NCBI RefSeq assembly: GCF_047675955.1
Contig: NC_132929.1
Location: forward strand, 34,154,421 to 34,218,420
Reading direction: 5' to 3'
From: Chlorocebus sabaeus
Taxonomy: Eukaryota; Chordata; Mammalia; Primates; Cercopithecidae
Length of the DNA stretch: 64,000 nt
In this document: positions 48,701 to 53,570 of the stretch, piece by piece
How positions within the stretch are numbered: the stretch's first letter is position 1
Layout of the letters: every line of letters starts with the position of its first letter
The notes under the pieces: generated by a model
Seen by the model: only the letters and a program-made list of their open reading frames with translations
Told to the model about the DNA's origin: nothing
The model's database searches: none
Program-made: the position numbers and the translations under genes

Positions 48701-50261
48701 TCTTTATCCTTCGGACTCAGCTCAAACATTTTTATAAGAACTTCCCTGACAGTTCAGGACACACAGTCATTCCCTGACTTTAATCCTTCTATTGCTGCAC
48801 TAGTACACATTCTGTAAGCTTTGTTGACCACTTTCTATATTCTTGGCACTGTTTTAGGCAATGGGGATATAGTGGTGAACAAAATACAGAAGGTCCCTAT
48901 AAATTTACAGAGGCTTACTTTAGTAGGGGAAGAAAAGAGGGAGATAATACAAATATAATATATATACATTCAGATTTTGCTAAATTCTACAAGGAGATAA
49001 ACGATGATAAACCCAAAAGCATCCGTTTACCTAGCTGATCCCCAACTAAACTTTCTAGCTTCTAAACCACTCTGTAGACAACCTTCCTAACTTCATTTAC
49101 AAAAAGTACTCTTGCTACGATTTGTGTAAAAACATATATGTATACTCTCAAAGTTATTTTCAAAGAAACTGTAAAAACATAAAACAAGATGGTCAAGTAA
49201 AAGCATTAACAATAATCACTTCAAAGGTAGCCCAGGCTGCCAAACACTGCTAATGAAATTCCTAGCTGTGCTCATAGGGCTCATTATAAATTCATGCTAT
49301 TTTTGTCTTGAAATGTATTTCTTCCTTGGTAAATCCTAGAAAATCTCCTACCTCATTAACTATTACGTTTTTCCTCACTAGCTTCTCTTCCTCAACCTAT
49401 TCACCATATACAGATAGCTCCAATTTCTTCTCCTTTGGTTTCATTCTTTCCACATTCAATCTCTCAAGGCAACCCTTCCCTCAAGCTCTAGTTTCACATT
49501 TTCAAAATCCTAAGGGAAGAACCACCCAGCTTTTACACATGTTTAAAAATAAGTTCATCCTCACCACCAAAATGAATCATTTATACTAGTGGTACCTCCA
49601 TCTTCTCCATTTCAAATCCTTTCAGTCAAAAGTTCATTCATCAAATTCTTACTGGGTACCTTCAACACGAAGGACATTTTGAAGGGTACCCGCAAAATAT
49701 TTGTACTTTAATGAGGGTTGAGAAGACACAAGTGCAAATAATAATGTAACTAATAAAGTGTTACATACAGTAAAAATACAGAATATAATTAAATACTTCC
49801 AGTTGGAAGGATTCCTCCATCTTTCCGTCCTTTAAGGCCACAAATGAAAATTCAACTCCCTTTCCAAAGCTAAACTTCAGTGTCATCATCTCCTTCAGGA
49901 AATCATTGTCTTACCCCTGTCTTTTGACACTAAAATATCCCAACTAGTCTTTCAGTTATCCATGTACCTACCTTACACATTTTATCACGTCACAACTGAA
50001 AATGCATACTTTTTCCCAAAAAGAGAATATACTAACTTAAATTTTTAAAGGAAAGAAAAGGCATTATAAAACAATACGGGAACTACTAAAAGAGCGCATA
50101 ATCAGAAATACCTGAGCAATCACAGCTTCTCGTGTTCCGTAATATTTAAAAAACAAATGATCAGTCTGAATATAAAGCTGACAAGTATTTTTTTCAGCTG
50201 AAGTTGTACGTTTTTTCCTCAGGAGTTCTGGACCATTAGCAGCATGTTCTTCTTGAGGTAT
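1484..50261 (-). CDS. ADAM10: ADAM10, disintegrin and metalloproteinase 10 (exons 6-16, residues 196-748; 5' part outside window)
   Basis: Eleven exons on the minus strand join in frame: 50261-50112, 48057-47965, 45023-44840, 37686-37523, 31912-31729, 25702-25552, 16459-16276, 15568-15460, 14972-14752, 3968-3842 and 1578-1484. Codon counts place the zinc histidines at 383, 387 and 393 and the stop after residue 748, the length of human ADAM10, and every intron is GT-AG. ADAM10 is a type I membrane zinc protease. It sheds ectodomains such as Notch, APP (alpha-secretase), cadherins and EGF-family ligands at the cell surface, with TspanC8 tetraspanins as partners (family knowledge). The visible part has the furin site, metalloprotease, disintegrin, cysteine-rich, stalk, transmembrane and cytoplasmic segments. 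No frameshift or premature stop is seen. Exons 1-5 (signal peptide and most of the prodomain) were looked for between 50262 and 64000 and not found. Confidence 0.97.
1629..1937 (-). mobile_element. AluY, Old World monkey-type, full length
   Basis: The copy is near-consensus with a 28-nt uninterrupted poly(A) (T on plus, 1629-1656). It is flanked by the 15-bp target duplication gagcttttcaatctt at 1616-1630 and 1938-1952. The CpG sites are largely intact, so it is young. The variants 'cccgtctcggcc' and 'aggcttgagcc' near its head fit the AluYR-type copies of cercopithecids (inference). It lies in the sense direction of ADAM10, 50 nt before the last exon. Confidence 0.93.
2328..2482 (+). mobile_element. 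MIR SINE
   Basis: The order 'ttgagcaaacgccttaacct', 'actgtaaaacagggatgata' and 'ttgtgagagttcaataaatg' follows the MIR core and tail (accurate to about 20 nt). Confidence 0.65.
3250..3360 (+). mobile_element. Alu-derived monomer fragment
   Basis: Degenerate left-arm Alu sequence (gctgggtgcagtg, then aggctcaggcggggagaatt and gcttgagctctgg) with large internal gaps, followed by a purine-rich tail. Confidence 0.65.
3357..3430 (+). repeat. GA-rich (GAAA/GGAA)n low-complexity tract
   Basis: Purine-only stretch of GAAA units passing into GGAGG/GGAAG units, probably grown from the A-tail of the Alu fragment before it. Confidence 0.85.
3512..3576. repeat. TA/TG-rich simple repeat, locally duplicated
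   Basis: The unit 'agaatatatatatgtatat' occurs twice, separated by 'gatgttagatagtt', in an AT-rich tract. Confidence 0.75.
3842..3968 (-). CDS. ADAM10: ADAM10 exon 15: transmembrane segment and SH3-binding tail
   Basis: The exon is 127 nt: 42 codons (676-717) plus one base of Gly718. The acceptor is 'tctag' and the donor 'gtaaga'. It encodes the transmembrane helix ([19 protein letters not shown], about residues 678-696) and the start of the cytoplasmic tail with a proline-rich run (LPPPKPLP) of SH3-binding type. Loss of this exon would give a soluble, frameshifted product. Confidence 0.97.
5208..5242. repeat. 14-bp perfect inverted repeat
   Basis: Taattttagcatta (5208-5221) and taatgctaaaatta (5229-5242) are exact reverse complements with a 7-nt spacer. 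It is AT-rich, so folding would be weak. Confidence 0.7.
5387..5683 (+). mobile_element. AluS
   Basis: Head ggccgggcacggtggct, with about 12 nt missing after it, middle A-rich linker, right arm and a (CAAA)n tail. The duplicated flank ccttttaaaaa(c/t)ctg occurs on both sides. Confidence 0.9.
5690..6760 (-). mobile_element. ancient LINE fragment (L1M-like)
   Basis: The stretch resembles old L1M-type sequence: 'ttcaggttttgccttttgtccc', the 'gttctggccgaacaagaagttcc' region and 'ccttggaatctgccatttctcc'. A related piece occurs at 26090-26660. Strand and subfamily are uncertain. Confidence 0.4.
6788..6845 (+). repeat. (TACA)n(CA)n(TA)n microsatellite
   Basis: Six TACA units pass into CA units and end in TATA. 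Confidence 0.9.
7740..7880 (+). mobile_element. L2 LINE fragment
   Basis: 'gaccatgttactcctttgtg' followed by 'tttgaatgcttcccaccaaa' matches the L2 3' region. Confidence 0.5.
8243..8540 (+). mobile_element. AluS
   Basis: Full dimer with A-rich tail (aaaataaataaaaaaa). The target duplication aagaacttag is at 8230-8239 and 8539-8548. Confidence 0.93.
8908..9227 (-). mobile_element. AluJ
   Basis: Old, diverged Alu reading T-rich (TTTG/CTTTT) first on plus and ending 'cctggcc', with an internal (ATTT)n at 9092-9107. Confidence 0.88.
10888..10985 (+). mobile_element. MER5A-like hAT fragment
   Basis: The order gactcagtgggtctgg, gagaatttgcatttct and ctacactttgagatcat follows the MER5A right half. 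Confidence 0.6.
10998..11322 (-). mobile_element. hAT-Charlie-type nonautonomous DNA transposon
   Basis: The ends 'agttggcaagt' and 'agtttgccaac' form short inverted repeats. Internal landmarks are 'gcagccacagacaatgtgtaa', 'aataaaatgttattta' and 'ggatttggcccatgggcc'. Related copies are at about 36770-36955 and 61228-61440. Confidence 0.65.
11325..11474 (+). mobile_element. MER5-like hAT element with terminal inverted repeats
   Basis: The ends gtggttcttaaccctgg and accaggattgagaactact are inverted repeats of the MER5 (Charlie) type, with 'agattctgatttaatcagt' in the middle. Confidence 0.65.
12359..12646 (-). mobile_element. AluY
   Basis: Near-consensus copy with T-run at its 5' end on plus and an internal gap of about 12 nt. 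The exact target duplication gttaaagttctt is at 12349-12360 and 12647-12658. It is young and in the sense direction of ADAM10. Confidence 0.95.
13500..13622 (-). mobile_element. MIR-like SINE
   Basis: 'ggtaagttgcttgaagtcac' and 'tgctctttccactataccat' match the MIR core in reverse order of the canonical strand. Confidence 0.55.
13985..14032. repeat. (CA)24 microsatellite
   Basis: Twenty-four uninterrupted CA units; likely polymorphic. Confidence 0.98.
14752..14972 (-). CDS. ADAM10: ADAM10 exon 14: cysteine-rich domain end and stalk
   Basis: The exon is 221 nt: two bases complete Met602, then 73 codons (603-675). The acceptor is 'tccag' and the donor 'gtaagt'. It encodes the remainder of the cysteine-rich domain ([14 protein letters not shown]) and the juxtamembrane stalk ([22 protein letters not shown]). 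The last residues begin the transmembrane helix. ADAM10 lacks the EGF-like module of classical ADAMs, and none is seen here. Confidence 0.97.
14973..15459 (-). other. ADAM10: ADAM10 intron 13
   Basis: Short 487-nt GT-AG intron without recognisable repeats. A 29-nt direct similarity (agcttgaagatcagattc... / agttggagatcagatttcc) occurs at about 14996-15036. Confidence 0.9.
15460..15568 (-). CDS. ADAM10: ADAM10 exon 13: cysteine-rich domain
   Basis: The exon is 109 nt: 36 codons (566-601) plus the first base of Met602. The acceptor is 'tctag' and the donor 'gtaagg'. It encodes a compact cysteine-rich stretch ([11 protein letters not shown], then CHVCCMKK) of the membrane-proximal cysteine-rich domain, which recognises substrate or partner complexes in this subfamily. 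It starts at phase 0 and ends at phase 1. Confidence 0.97.
15569..16275 (-). other. ADAM10: ADAM10 intron 12
   Basis: 707-nt GT-AG intron with no recognisable repeat or gene. Frames at 15617-16111 have no family resemblance. Confidence 0.9.
16276..16459 (-). CDS. ADAM10: ADAM10 exon 12: disintegrin domain second half, start of cysteine-rich domain
   Basis: The exon is 184 nt: one base completes Ser504, then 61 codons (505-565). The acceptor is 'tgtag' and the donor 'gtaagc'. It carries GPCCTAQC and the rest of the disintegrin core, in the place of the integrin-binding loop seen in other ADAMs. A sequon Asn551-Phe-Thr marks the junction with the cysteine-rich domain. The 5' end of an old L1 begins within about 200 nt upstream of its acceptor. 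Confidence 0.97.
18304..18441 (+). mobile_element. Alu left monomer (FLAM/AluJ-like)
   Basis: Single Alu arm with (AATC)n tail. The similar flanks aagagctgcagaagg and aaaagctacagaagg look like an old target duplication in the L1. Confidence 0.8.
18495..18778 (+). mobile_element. AluS with internal deletion
   Basis: Dimeric Alu with about 25 nt missing before 'cccgtctctactaaa', tail (GAAA)n, flanks 'aaaacctat'. Confidence 0.88.
19020..19125. repeat. 37-bp inverted repeat (hairpin) within L1
   Basis: The arms 19020-19056 and 19089-19125 are reverse complements with one mismatch, around a 32-nt loop. The right arm follows the usual L1 order ('cccagcaaaactatccttca'); the left arm is the inverted copy. 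The 20 nt before the left arm are repeated in the loop (ggcagccaagaatctata / agcagccaagagtctata). Confidence 0.92.
19414..19437 (+). repeat. A24 homopolymer
   Basis: Uninterrupted A-run directly 5' of an Alu, inside the L1 inter-ORF region. Confidence 0.9.
19442..19733 (+). mobile_element. AluS/Y
   Basis: Dimeric Alu with a small gap in the right arm and a 21-nt A tail; it separates L1 ORF1 from ORF2 sequence. Confidence 0.92.
19886..19985 (-). mobile_element. Alu fragment (AluJ-like)
   Basis: 'gtagaaatgggttctcacta' followed by 'ttggtcttgaactcctg' is the reverse of an Alu arm. Confidence 0.6.
20143..20430 (+). mobile_element. AluS
   Basis: Full dimer. The exact 17-bp target duplication aaaaactgtgaaaagag is at 20126-20142 and 20429-20445, inside L1 ORF2. 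Confidence 0.95.
21239..21541 (+). mobile_element. AluY
   Basis: Full dimer with 'tggcgtgaatccgggaggcag', and a 19-nt A tail, inserted in L1 ORF2. Confidence 0.92.
24042..24339 (+). mobile_element. AluY
   Basis: Near-consensus copy inserted at the 3' tail of the L1. The short target duplication ggaatagg is at 24034-24041 and 24340-24347. Confidence 0.94.
24607..24909 (+). mobile_element. AluS
   Basis: Full dimer with A-rich tail and an unusual 'ggcttttttgagactctat' before the tail. Confidence 0.92.
25166..25383 (+). mobile_element. 5'-truncated Alu (AluJ/S)
   Basis: The right two-thirds of an Alu with an (AAAAG)n tail. The flanks aaaagtagt(c/t)caa on both sides (from 25153 and from 25383) indicate it inserted in truncated form. 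Confidence 0.82.
25552..25702 (-). CDS. ADAM10: ADAM10 exon 11: disintegrin domain, first half
   Basis: The exon is 151 nt: two bases complete Glu454, 49 codons (455-503), then two bases of Ser504. The acceptor is 'cctcag' and the donor 'gtacct'. The sequence opens with [15 protein letters not shown], the standard start of an ADAM disintegrin domain, and is cysteine-rich throughout. The domain packs against the protease and helps position substrate in the ADAM10 ectodomain (known from family structures). It is followed directly by intron 11, which holds the long L1. Confidence 0.97.
25850..25990 (+). mobile_element. MIR SINE
   Basis: The core 'gtgatcttgggcaagtcact' followed by 'ctcagtttcttaatctgta'-like sequence is diagnostic of MIR. 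Confidence 0.85.
26090..26660 (+). mobile_element. ancient LINE fragment (L1M-like)
   Basis: Landmarks: 'tttcaaacatacctaaatg', 'aatgaactcccatgcacc', 'aaatacttcaggatgtatc' and 'ttccacattctatttagctg'. It is the same old family as 5690-6760, probably in the opposite orientation. Confidence 0.45.
26995..27098 (-). mobile_element. MIR-like fragment
   Basis: 'aatctggtgctcttttctttctactacacc' type ending as in MIR; weak. Confidence 0.4.
27605..28068 (+). mobile_element. 5'-truncated L1PA 3' end
   Basis: The last ~460 nt of a primate L1PA: 'gccataaaaaggaatgagat', 'ctcactcataagtgggagtt', 'catggcacacgtatacccat' and poly(A). Its target duplication aaaaactagaagcatgca is at 27587-27604, and the partner copy lies beyond the following Alu at 28375-28392. 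Confidence 0.93.
28069..28374 (+). mobile_element. AluY/S inserted in the L1 poly(A) tail
   Basis: Full dimer beginning directly after the L1 A-run and ending before the L1's 3' target duplication, so it is nested within the L1 tail. Confidence 0.92.
28596..28889 (-). mobile_element. AluS
   Basis: Dimer in reverse with a (TTTG)n tail remnant, ending 'ctgcctggcc'. Confidence 0.92.
29190..30385 (+). mobile_element. L1M (L1MB/MC-like) 3' end
   Basis: ORF2 C-terminal landmarks 'gcccatcagaacagctaaaa' and 'tatggccaccctggaaaaga', then a 3' UTR ending 'gtctcaataaaattgcaat'. Old and diverged. Confidence 0.8.
30605..31024 (+). mobile_element. L1M 3' end, second copy
   Basis: 'tggaatattattcagccata', 'gattaccaggggctgagggg' and 'gtacatttaaaatcagttta' are typical of an old L1 3' region. 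Confidence 0.8.
31085..31450 (+). mobile_element. L1M (L1ME-like) 3' end, third copy
   Basis: 'atactactcagcaataaaaa', 'gatagcggttgcctctgagg' and 'attcatcaaatgatgaactt' match an older L1 3' end than the preceding copy. Confidence 0.75.
31729..31912 (-). CDS. ADAM10: ADAM10 exon 10: third zinc ligand, Met-turn, end of catalytic domain
   Basis: The exon is 184 nt: 61 codons (393-453) plus one base of Glu454. The acceptor is 'gacag' and the donor 'gtatgt'. Its first codon is His393, the last zinc ligand, followed by Asp394 (the HD ending of the ADAM zinc motif). The Met-turn is in GNYIMYA (Met417), the hydrophobic floor under the zinc site. A sequon Asn439-Ile-Ser lies near the end of the protease domain, and the exon ends at the link to the disintegrin domain (KKRNNCFV). 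Confidence 0.97.
32612..32926 (+). mobile_element. AluY
   Basis: Full dimer, near-consensus, with an (AAAG)n tail. Confidence 0.93.
34144..34452 (-). mobile_element. AluJ
   Basis: Diverged dimer in reverse. The target duplication gtgtacagttata is at 34130-34142 and 34453-34465. Confidence 0.9.
35213..35650 (+). mobile_element. solo LTR, ERVL-MaLR (MST family)
   Basis: The order 'aatttggatgtctgtccccc', 'gatccctcatgaatagatta', 'agttcctgcaagagctggct', 'aataaacctcttttctttat' and 'taacacaaaacagatgaaga' is that of an MST LTR of the non-coding mammalian MaLR group. No internal retroviral region is next to it, so it is a solo LTR. Confidence 0.85.
35868..36004 (-). mobile_element. MER5A-like hAT element
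   Basis: 'agcagcagcattgtctgggagc', 'agaaatacagaaactcagg' and 'ctgtgttttaagattctcag' follow MER5A in reverse. Confidence 0.55.
36768..36955 (-). mobile_element. hAT-Charlie-type element, diverged
   Basis: 'aggggttgacaaagtagcc' to 'gcaggccctttacagaaaa tgtttgctgatcc': inverted version of the family at 10998-11322. Confidence 0.5.
37017..37112 (+). repeat. tandem repeat, period about 36-38 bp, 2.6 copies
   Basis: Copies at 37017-37054, 37055-37089 and 37090-37112 share 'ttttaaaatatcaatctcat' and 'tccacagta'. The first two differ by one substitution and length; the third is shortened. Confidence 0.9.
37200..37340 (+). mobile_element. ancient L2/MIR-type repeat
   Basis: 'accaggcattgttctaggg', 'aggagatacagatt' and 'ccttgccttcacagaattc' match a common old mammalian repeat; the family is not certain. 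Confidence 0.5.
37523..37686 (-). CDS. ADAM10: ADAM10 exon 9: active-site helix (HEVGHNFG)
   Basis: The exon is 164 nt: two bases complete Gly338, then 54 codons (339-392). The acceptor is 'attag' and the donor 'gtaagt'. It encodes the active-site helix [10 protein letters not shown], with zinc ligands His383 and His387 and the catalytic base Glu384. The third zinc histidine (His393) is the first codon of the next exon, so the intron cuts the zinc motif. The mid-region [19 protein letters not shown] is typical of ADAM10/ADAM17-type proteases. Confidence 0.97.
38221..38300 (+). repeat. A-run and purine-rich (GGAA)n-like tract
   Basis: A run of about 18 A followed by GGGAGTGGAAGAAAG-type purine sequence. 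Confidence 0.8.
38354..38662 (+). mobile_element. AluS with (AGA)n tail
   Basis: Dimer with a gap in the right arm and a GAA triplet tail at 38645-38662. The flanks aagaattcacc and aagaattatttcacc suggest a target duplication. Confidence 0.88.
40009..40318 (+). mobile_element. AluS/J
   Basis: Dimer with (CAAT)n tail at 40296-40317. Flanks gaaagtttaaaata and ggaagtttaatatt. Confidence 0.88.
41716..41757. repeat. interrupted (TG)n microsatellite
   Basis: TG units with two GG interruptions at regular spacing (tgtggtgtgtg). Confidence 0.92.
41810..41990 (+). mobile_element. MIR SINE
   Basis: 'tgtgtgatattaggttggtca', 'caagtttccccatctgtaga' and 'ataatacctacacctcataa' are the MIR order. Confidence 0.8.
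42441..42705 (+). mobile_element. 5'-truncated AluY with 35-nt A tail
   Basis: Starts within the left arm (gaggcgggtggatcacgagg). It ends in 35 uninterrupted A (42671-42705). The target duplication gaaaataca(g) is at 42431-42440 and gaaaatacaa at 42716. Likely young. Confidence 0.93.
43233..43425 (+). mobile_element. MER5A hAT element, nearly complete
   Basis: The ends gtgcttctcaaacttcagtg and cacactttgagaaccactt are the MER5A terminal inverted repeats. 'ctgattcaagagacgcggg' and 'ttctaacaagttcctaggtg' lie inside. Confidence 0.88.
44840..45023 (-). CDS. ADAM10: ADAM10 exon 8: catalytic domain
   Basis: The exon is 184 nt long: 61 codons (residues 277-337) plus the first base of Gly338. The acceptor is 'ttttag' and the donor 'gtagtt'. 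It encodes the middle of the metalloprotease domain, with the sequon Asn278-Thr-Thr near its start and the segment [22 protein letters not shown], which belongs to the central beta-sheet and edge strand of the protease. It starts in phase 0 and ends in phase 1, so skipping would shift the frame. Confidence 0.97.
45024..47964 (-). other. ADAM10: ADAM10 intron 7
   Basis: 2941-nt GT-AG intron with one Alu. 45024-46237 and 46568-47964 hold no repeat or gene I recognise. Confidence 0.9.
46252..46553 (+). mobile_element. AluS
   Basis: Dimer with a small internal duplication ('tgtaatccctgtaatccc'). The exact target duplication aaaaattgcatcta is at 46238-46251 and 46554-46567. Confidence 0.94.
47965..48057 (-). 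CDS. ADAM10: ADAM10 exon 7: catalytic domain, N-glycosylation site
   Basis: The exon has 31 codons (residues 246-276), phase 0 at both ends, acceptor 'catag' and donor 'gtaagg'. It encodes an N-terminal part of the metalloprotease domain including the sequon Asn267-Ile-Ser, one of the four known N-glycosylation sites of ADAM10. At 93 nt it is the smallest complete internal exon here. It is flanked by Alus in opposite orientation: a minus copy about 230 nt upstream of its acceptor and a plus copy about 1.4 kb downstream. Confidence 0.97.
48286..48586 (-). mobile_element. AluS
   Basis: Reverse dimer ending 'caaccggcc', with similar flanks caaacatgcc and caaacatac. Sense orientation to ADAM10, about 230 nt upstream of exon 7. 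Confidence 0.92.
48600..48960 (+). mobile_element. L2-like fragment and adjoining old repeat
   Basis: 'cggactcagctcaaacattt' with 'agaacttccctgacagttca' is L2 3'-end sequence; 'ggcactgttttaggcaatgg' with 'gtgaacaaaatacagaaggt' is a common old mammalian repeat. Confidence 0.55.
49840..49995 (+). mobile_element. L2 LINE fragment
   Basis: 'ctccttcaggaaatcattgt' followed by 'tttatcacgtcacaactg' resembles the L2 3' end. Confidence 0.45.
50112..50261 (-). CDS. ADAM10: ADAM10 exon 6: prodomain end, furin site, start of catalytic domain
   Basis: This exon has 50 codons (residues 196-245), begins and ends at phase 0, has acceptor 'tatag' and donor 'gtattt'. It carries the LLRKKR motif. By the numbering derived from the later exons, RKKR is residues 210-213, the proprotein-convertase site that releases the inhibitory prodomain and leaves Thr214 as the mature N-terminus. 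The following segment ([17 protein letters not shown]) is the first strand and helix of the reprolysin-type metalloprotease fold. The donor departs from GTRAG, so it is the weakest-looking donor of the gene by eye. Because the exon is symmetrical, skipping it would keep the frame but remove the furin site. Confidence 0.97.
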
Positions 50262-50549
50262 CTATACATCAAAAAGAGTCATTTTTGATAATTAGCATGC
50301 TTTAATACTATCATTTTATCTAATTAAGAATACATACTGTAAACAATTTCTTACTCTGCTTTATATGACACCATAGGTATTTCTGCTGTCATTAAAAGTT
50401 CCTAAAATCACTTTGTCTCATGATCTTCTCCATATAGATAATTTACTATCTATTCAAGGAACTCCTTCACTTTTAAACATTTTCAAAACATATATTTTAA
50501 TATGTATTCATTTAAATCTAAAGCGAGTTGTGTAATAGCTTATAATACT

Positions 50550-51270
50550 TTGATATCTTCTCTACCTCACATCTAATACCCATCTACCATCCAGTTCTGT
50601 CAAGTTTATCTCTTAAATACCTAAGGTATCTATCCATTATCTCTGGCTCCACCACTCTAGCCCAAGCTACCATTACTTCTTATCTAGAATACTGTAGTAA
50701 AATCAATTCAATCAACCAATAGCCACTAATGGCCTTAGATCTCTTCTCCATACTGCAATCTTTTCAAACTGCAAATCTGAATATGTCATCCACCTCAATA
50801 ATGTATTTCAATGACTTCCTATTGCTCTAAAGATTAAGCCCAATCTTCTTTACATGCTCCCCCAAATATCAACATTGCACAGCCTCTACTTAACTATGCA
50901 GCTTTTCTCATTCCATATTACTTCACAAAGAAACCCTGTTATGTTACCCAACTCTAGCTGTCTGTGGTACAGCTATACACGCTTTCTTTCCAATCCTCCA
51001 ACACACAGTCTACCTCCTGCCACAGTCTTTGCACATGCTGACACTACCTATTCTGATCTTGTTAATGGCTTCCTTCTTCCTTTAGACTTCGAGAAGATCA
51101 ATTTATCCATTATACCACTCCACAGAACCATATACCAATGTCTCTTACGTAGTGCAACCTTACATTTATTTGTGGGATTATTTAATTTCTGTCCACATTC
51201 CACTTCACCCACTAGAATGTAAGTTCTGGAAAGAAGAAATTATCTCTGTTTGATCCTCACTGTAATGCTA
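50550..51270 (+). mobile_element. L2 LINE, long 3' part
   Basis: Landmarks in order: 'tctctggctccaccactcta', 'ctaatggccttagatctctt', 'attaagcccaatcttcttta', 'tgccacagtctttgcacatg' and 'ctagaatgtaagttctgg'. About 700 nt of L2. Confidence 0.8.
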
Positions 51271-51308
51271 CCACCTAACAAAGACTTGGCAGCAAAAAGT
51301 ACACACTA

Positions 51309-51612
51309 TTTTTTTTTTTTTTTTTTTGAGACAAGCGTCTCACTCTGTCGCCCAGGCTGGAGTGCAGTGGCGCGATCTTGGCTCACTGCAAGCTCCGCCT
51401 CCCGGGTTCACGCCATTCTCCCGTCTCTGCCTCAGGAGTAGCTGGGACTACAGGTGCCCGCCACCACGCCTGGCTAATTTTGTTTTCGAATTTTTAGAAG
51501 AGACACGGTTTCACCATGTTAGCCAGGATGGTCTCGATCTCCTGACTTCATGATCCGCCCTCCTTGGCCTCCCAAAGTGCTAGGATTACAGGCATGAGCC
51601 ACCGCACCCACC
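51309..51612 (-). mobile_element. AluY
   Basis: Reverse dimer with a 19-nt T-run, near-consensus in the left arm. Confidence 0.92.
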
Positions 51613-51616
51613 AAGT

Positions 51617-51896
51617 ATTTCTTTTGAGTCTCGCTCTGTTACCCAGGCTGGACTGCAGTGGCATGATCACAGCTCAATGCAGCCTTAAACTCCTGGGCTC
51701 AAACAATCCTCCCGCCTAAGCTTCCCAAGTAGCTGGGACTATAAGCATGTATCACCATGCCTGGCTAATTTTTTTTATAGAGACGGAGGTCTTCCTATGT
51801 TGCCCAGGCTGGTCATGAGCTCCTGGTCTCAAGTAATCCTCCTGTCTCAGCTCTGTGAAGTACTGGGATTATAGGCACGAGCCACTGTGCCTGGCC
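51617..51896 (-). mobile_element. AluJ
   Basis: Older reverse dimer placed head to tail behind the AluY; flanks (c/t)aagtatttctt at 51612 and 51900 are its target duplication. Confidence 0.88.
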
Positions 51897-52539
51897 TCAA
51901 TAAGTATTTCTTCAAAGAATTACCACTGCTATTGAATCCAAAGAGTCAAACATATGTAAACACCTAAAAGGATCATCTCAAATATTTTTGACGGGACAGT
52001 AATATAGAACCCAAATTGAATTTTAAATCACAATTTCTTCTTCCTTGACATTTCCTTCTCCCTTAATAATTCCATGTGAACATACACAAAATGAAAAATT
52101 TGTATTATATCCCATACACATAAAAAAGCGTAACTATGTGAAATGATAGAAATGTTTATTTGCTTCACTATAGTAACCATTTTGACTATCTACATGTATC
52201 TCATAACATCATGTAGTATACCTGATATATACACAATAAAACTCATTTTTAAGACAATTTGTATTATTCATGGGTACCAATACTACTGAAATAGTGTAAC
52301 ATTTGGGGGAACTGTCCCCAAAGCCTACCTTAAATACTATTCTACTCAGGATTTTCATTTAGACGGTCTCCAGGTCTCAGTTAACACAGTTTGTAAATGA
52401 CTCAAATATTGAGAAGTATTTCAAATCCACGTATTTGCGAAATGCAGTTAATATTTACAATCATGTCATTCTACACAAAAAGGAATTTATTTTAGCTAAT
52501 GTTGAATTTATATATGCAAGATTTTTTACTCCAGACCAA

Positions 52540-52564
52540 AAAAAAAAAAAAAAAAAAAAAAAAA
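52540..52564 (+). repeat. A25 homopolymer
   Basis: Uninterrupted A-run not attached to a recognisable SINE or LINE. Confidence 0.85.
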
Positions 52565-52799
52565 CTGGATGCTTTAATGTGAAAATCCTATTTAAAGAAA
52601 GGTTTTAAATAAGAAATCAGTCTGAAATATGAAAAAGTGCTTTGTAGTATATGGTAAAAATTAATTTAAAATTATCTAACGTGTTCTTTATTCAATACTT
52701 CATCTACAAGTTAGCATTTGAGCCTGCAATCTTTTCACCAGGAAAAAAACTACTTTCAGTGTGTCAGATGGTTATATATTCCATTTGAAATGTGTTAAT

Positions 52800-53570
52800 T
52801 TTACTTTTATCTATTTTTCTGAGTACAGCATCCTAGAGGAGGGTAGTTTCTCTGTTTCAGCATATCCTACTGTCTTTTGGTTTCAACTGTTTCCAATGAG
52901 AAATGAGCTGCTATGTTTTCTGTTACTTTTTTAAGAGTGGTTAAACTTTTTCTCACTGGTTGCTTTTAAGATTATATCTTGGGCTTTCAGACTTATCAAA
53001 TAATGTGCTATGGTATTGTTTTCACTGTAAAGTATTTATCCTGTCCTAATTACAGGGCTTAATGAATTTGTTGTTTGATATCTATCTGTTACATTTGAAA
53101 AATTCTCAGCTATTACCTGTCCTTACTTGACTCTCCATTTTCCTCCTTCTAGGACATCAATTACATAATACATATATTAGACTTTCTGAATGTATCATCT
53201 ATTTCTCTTATGCTCTTTTCTGCATTTTCCATCCTTTTCTTAGCAATTGGCTCTATTTTCTTATATTATCCAAATCTAAATCCATCAAATTCCTAATTTT
53301 TGTTGTTATATTTGTCAATTCTAAATTTCCCATCAGTTCTTTTCTTAATTTTCAATTTTCTGCTAAAATTTATATTTAGTCTTTATGACTTGAATATATT
53401 AAAGTCTGTGTCAGATAATTTTCTTATCCAGGTACCATTTCCTTTGTCGGCTGACTCTCTTGTTCTTCCATCATGTTGTTTTGTTAGTTCATATACTGGT
53501 TACATTGAACTGAGTGCCAGGCTATGTATATGGATAACCACAGATTTAATGTGAGGTTGTGACTGACACC
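52800..53570 (-). mobile_element. old L1M/HAL1-like fragment
   Basis: 'attctcagctattacctgtc' and 'tctatttctcttatgctctt' resemble the reverse of old L1 ORF1/5' regions; family uncertain. Confidence 0.4.

Larger units (their letters stand above)
48058..50111 (-). other. ADAM10: ADAM10 intron 6
   Basis: 2054-nt GT-AG intron. Besides the Alu and the L2-like pieces it holds no recognisable feature in 48960-49840 and 49995-50111. Confidence 0.9.

Noticed and set aside
1579..50111. Minor-class (U12) or non-canonical introns
   Set aside because: All ten complete introns have GT...AG ends, and none shows the ATATCC-type donor.
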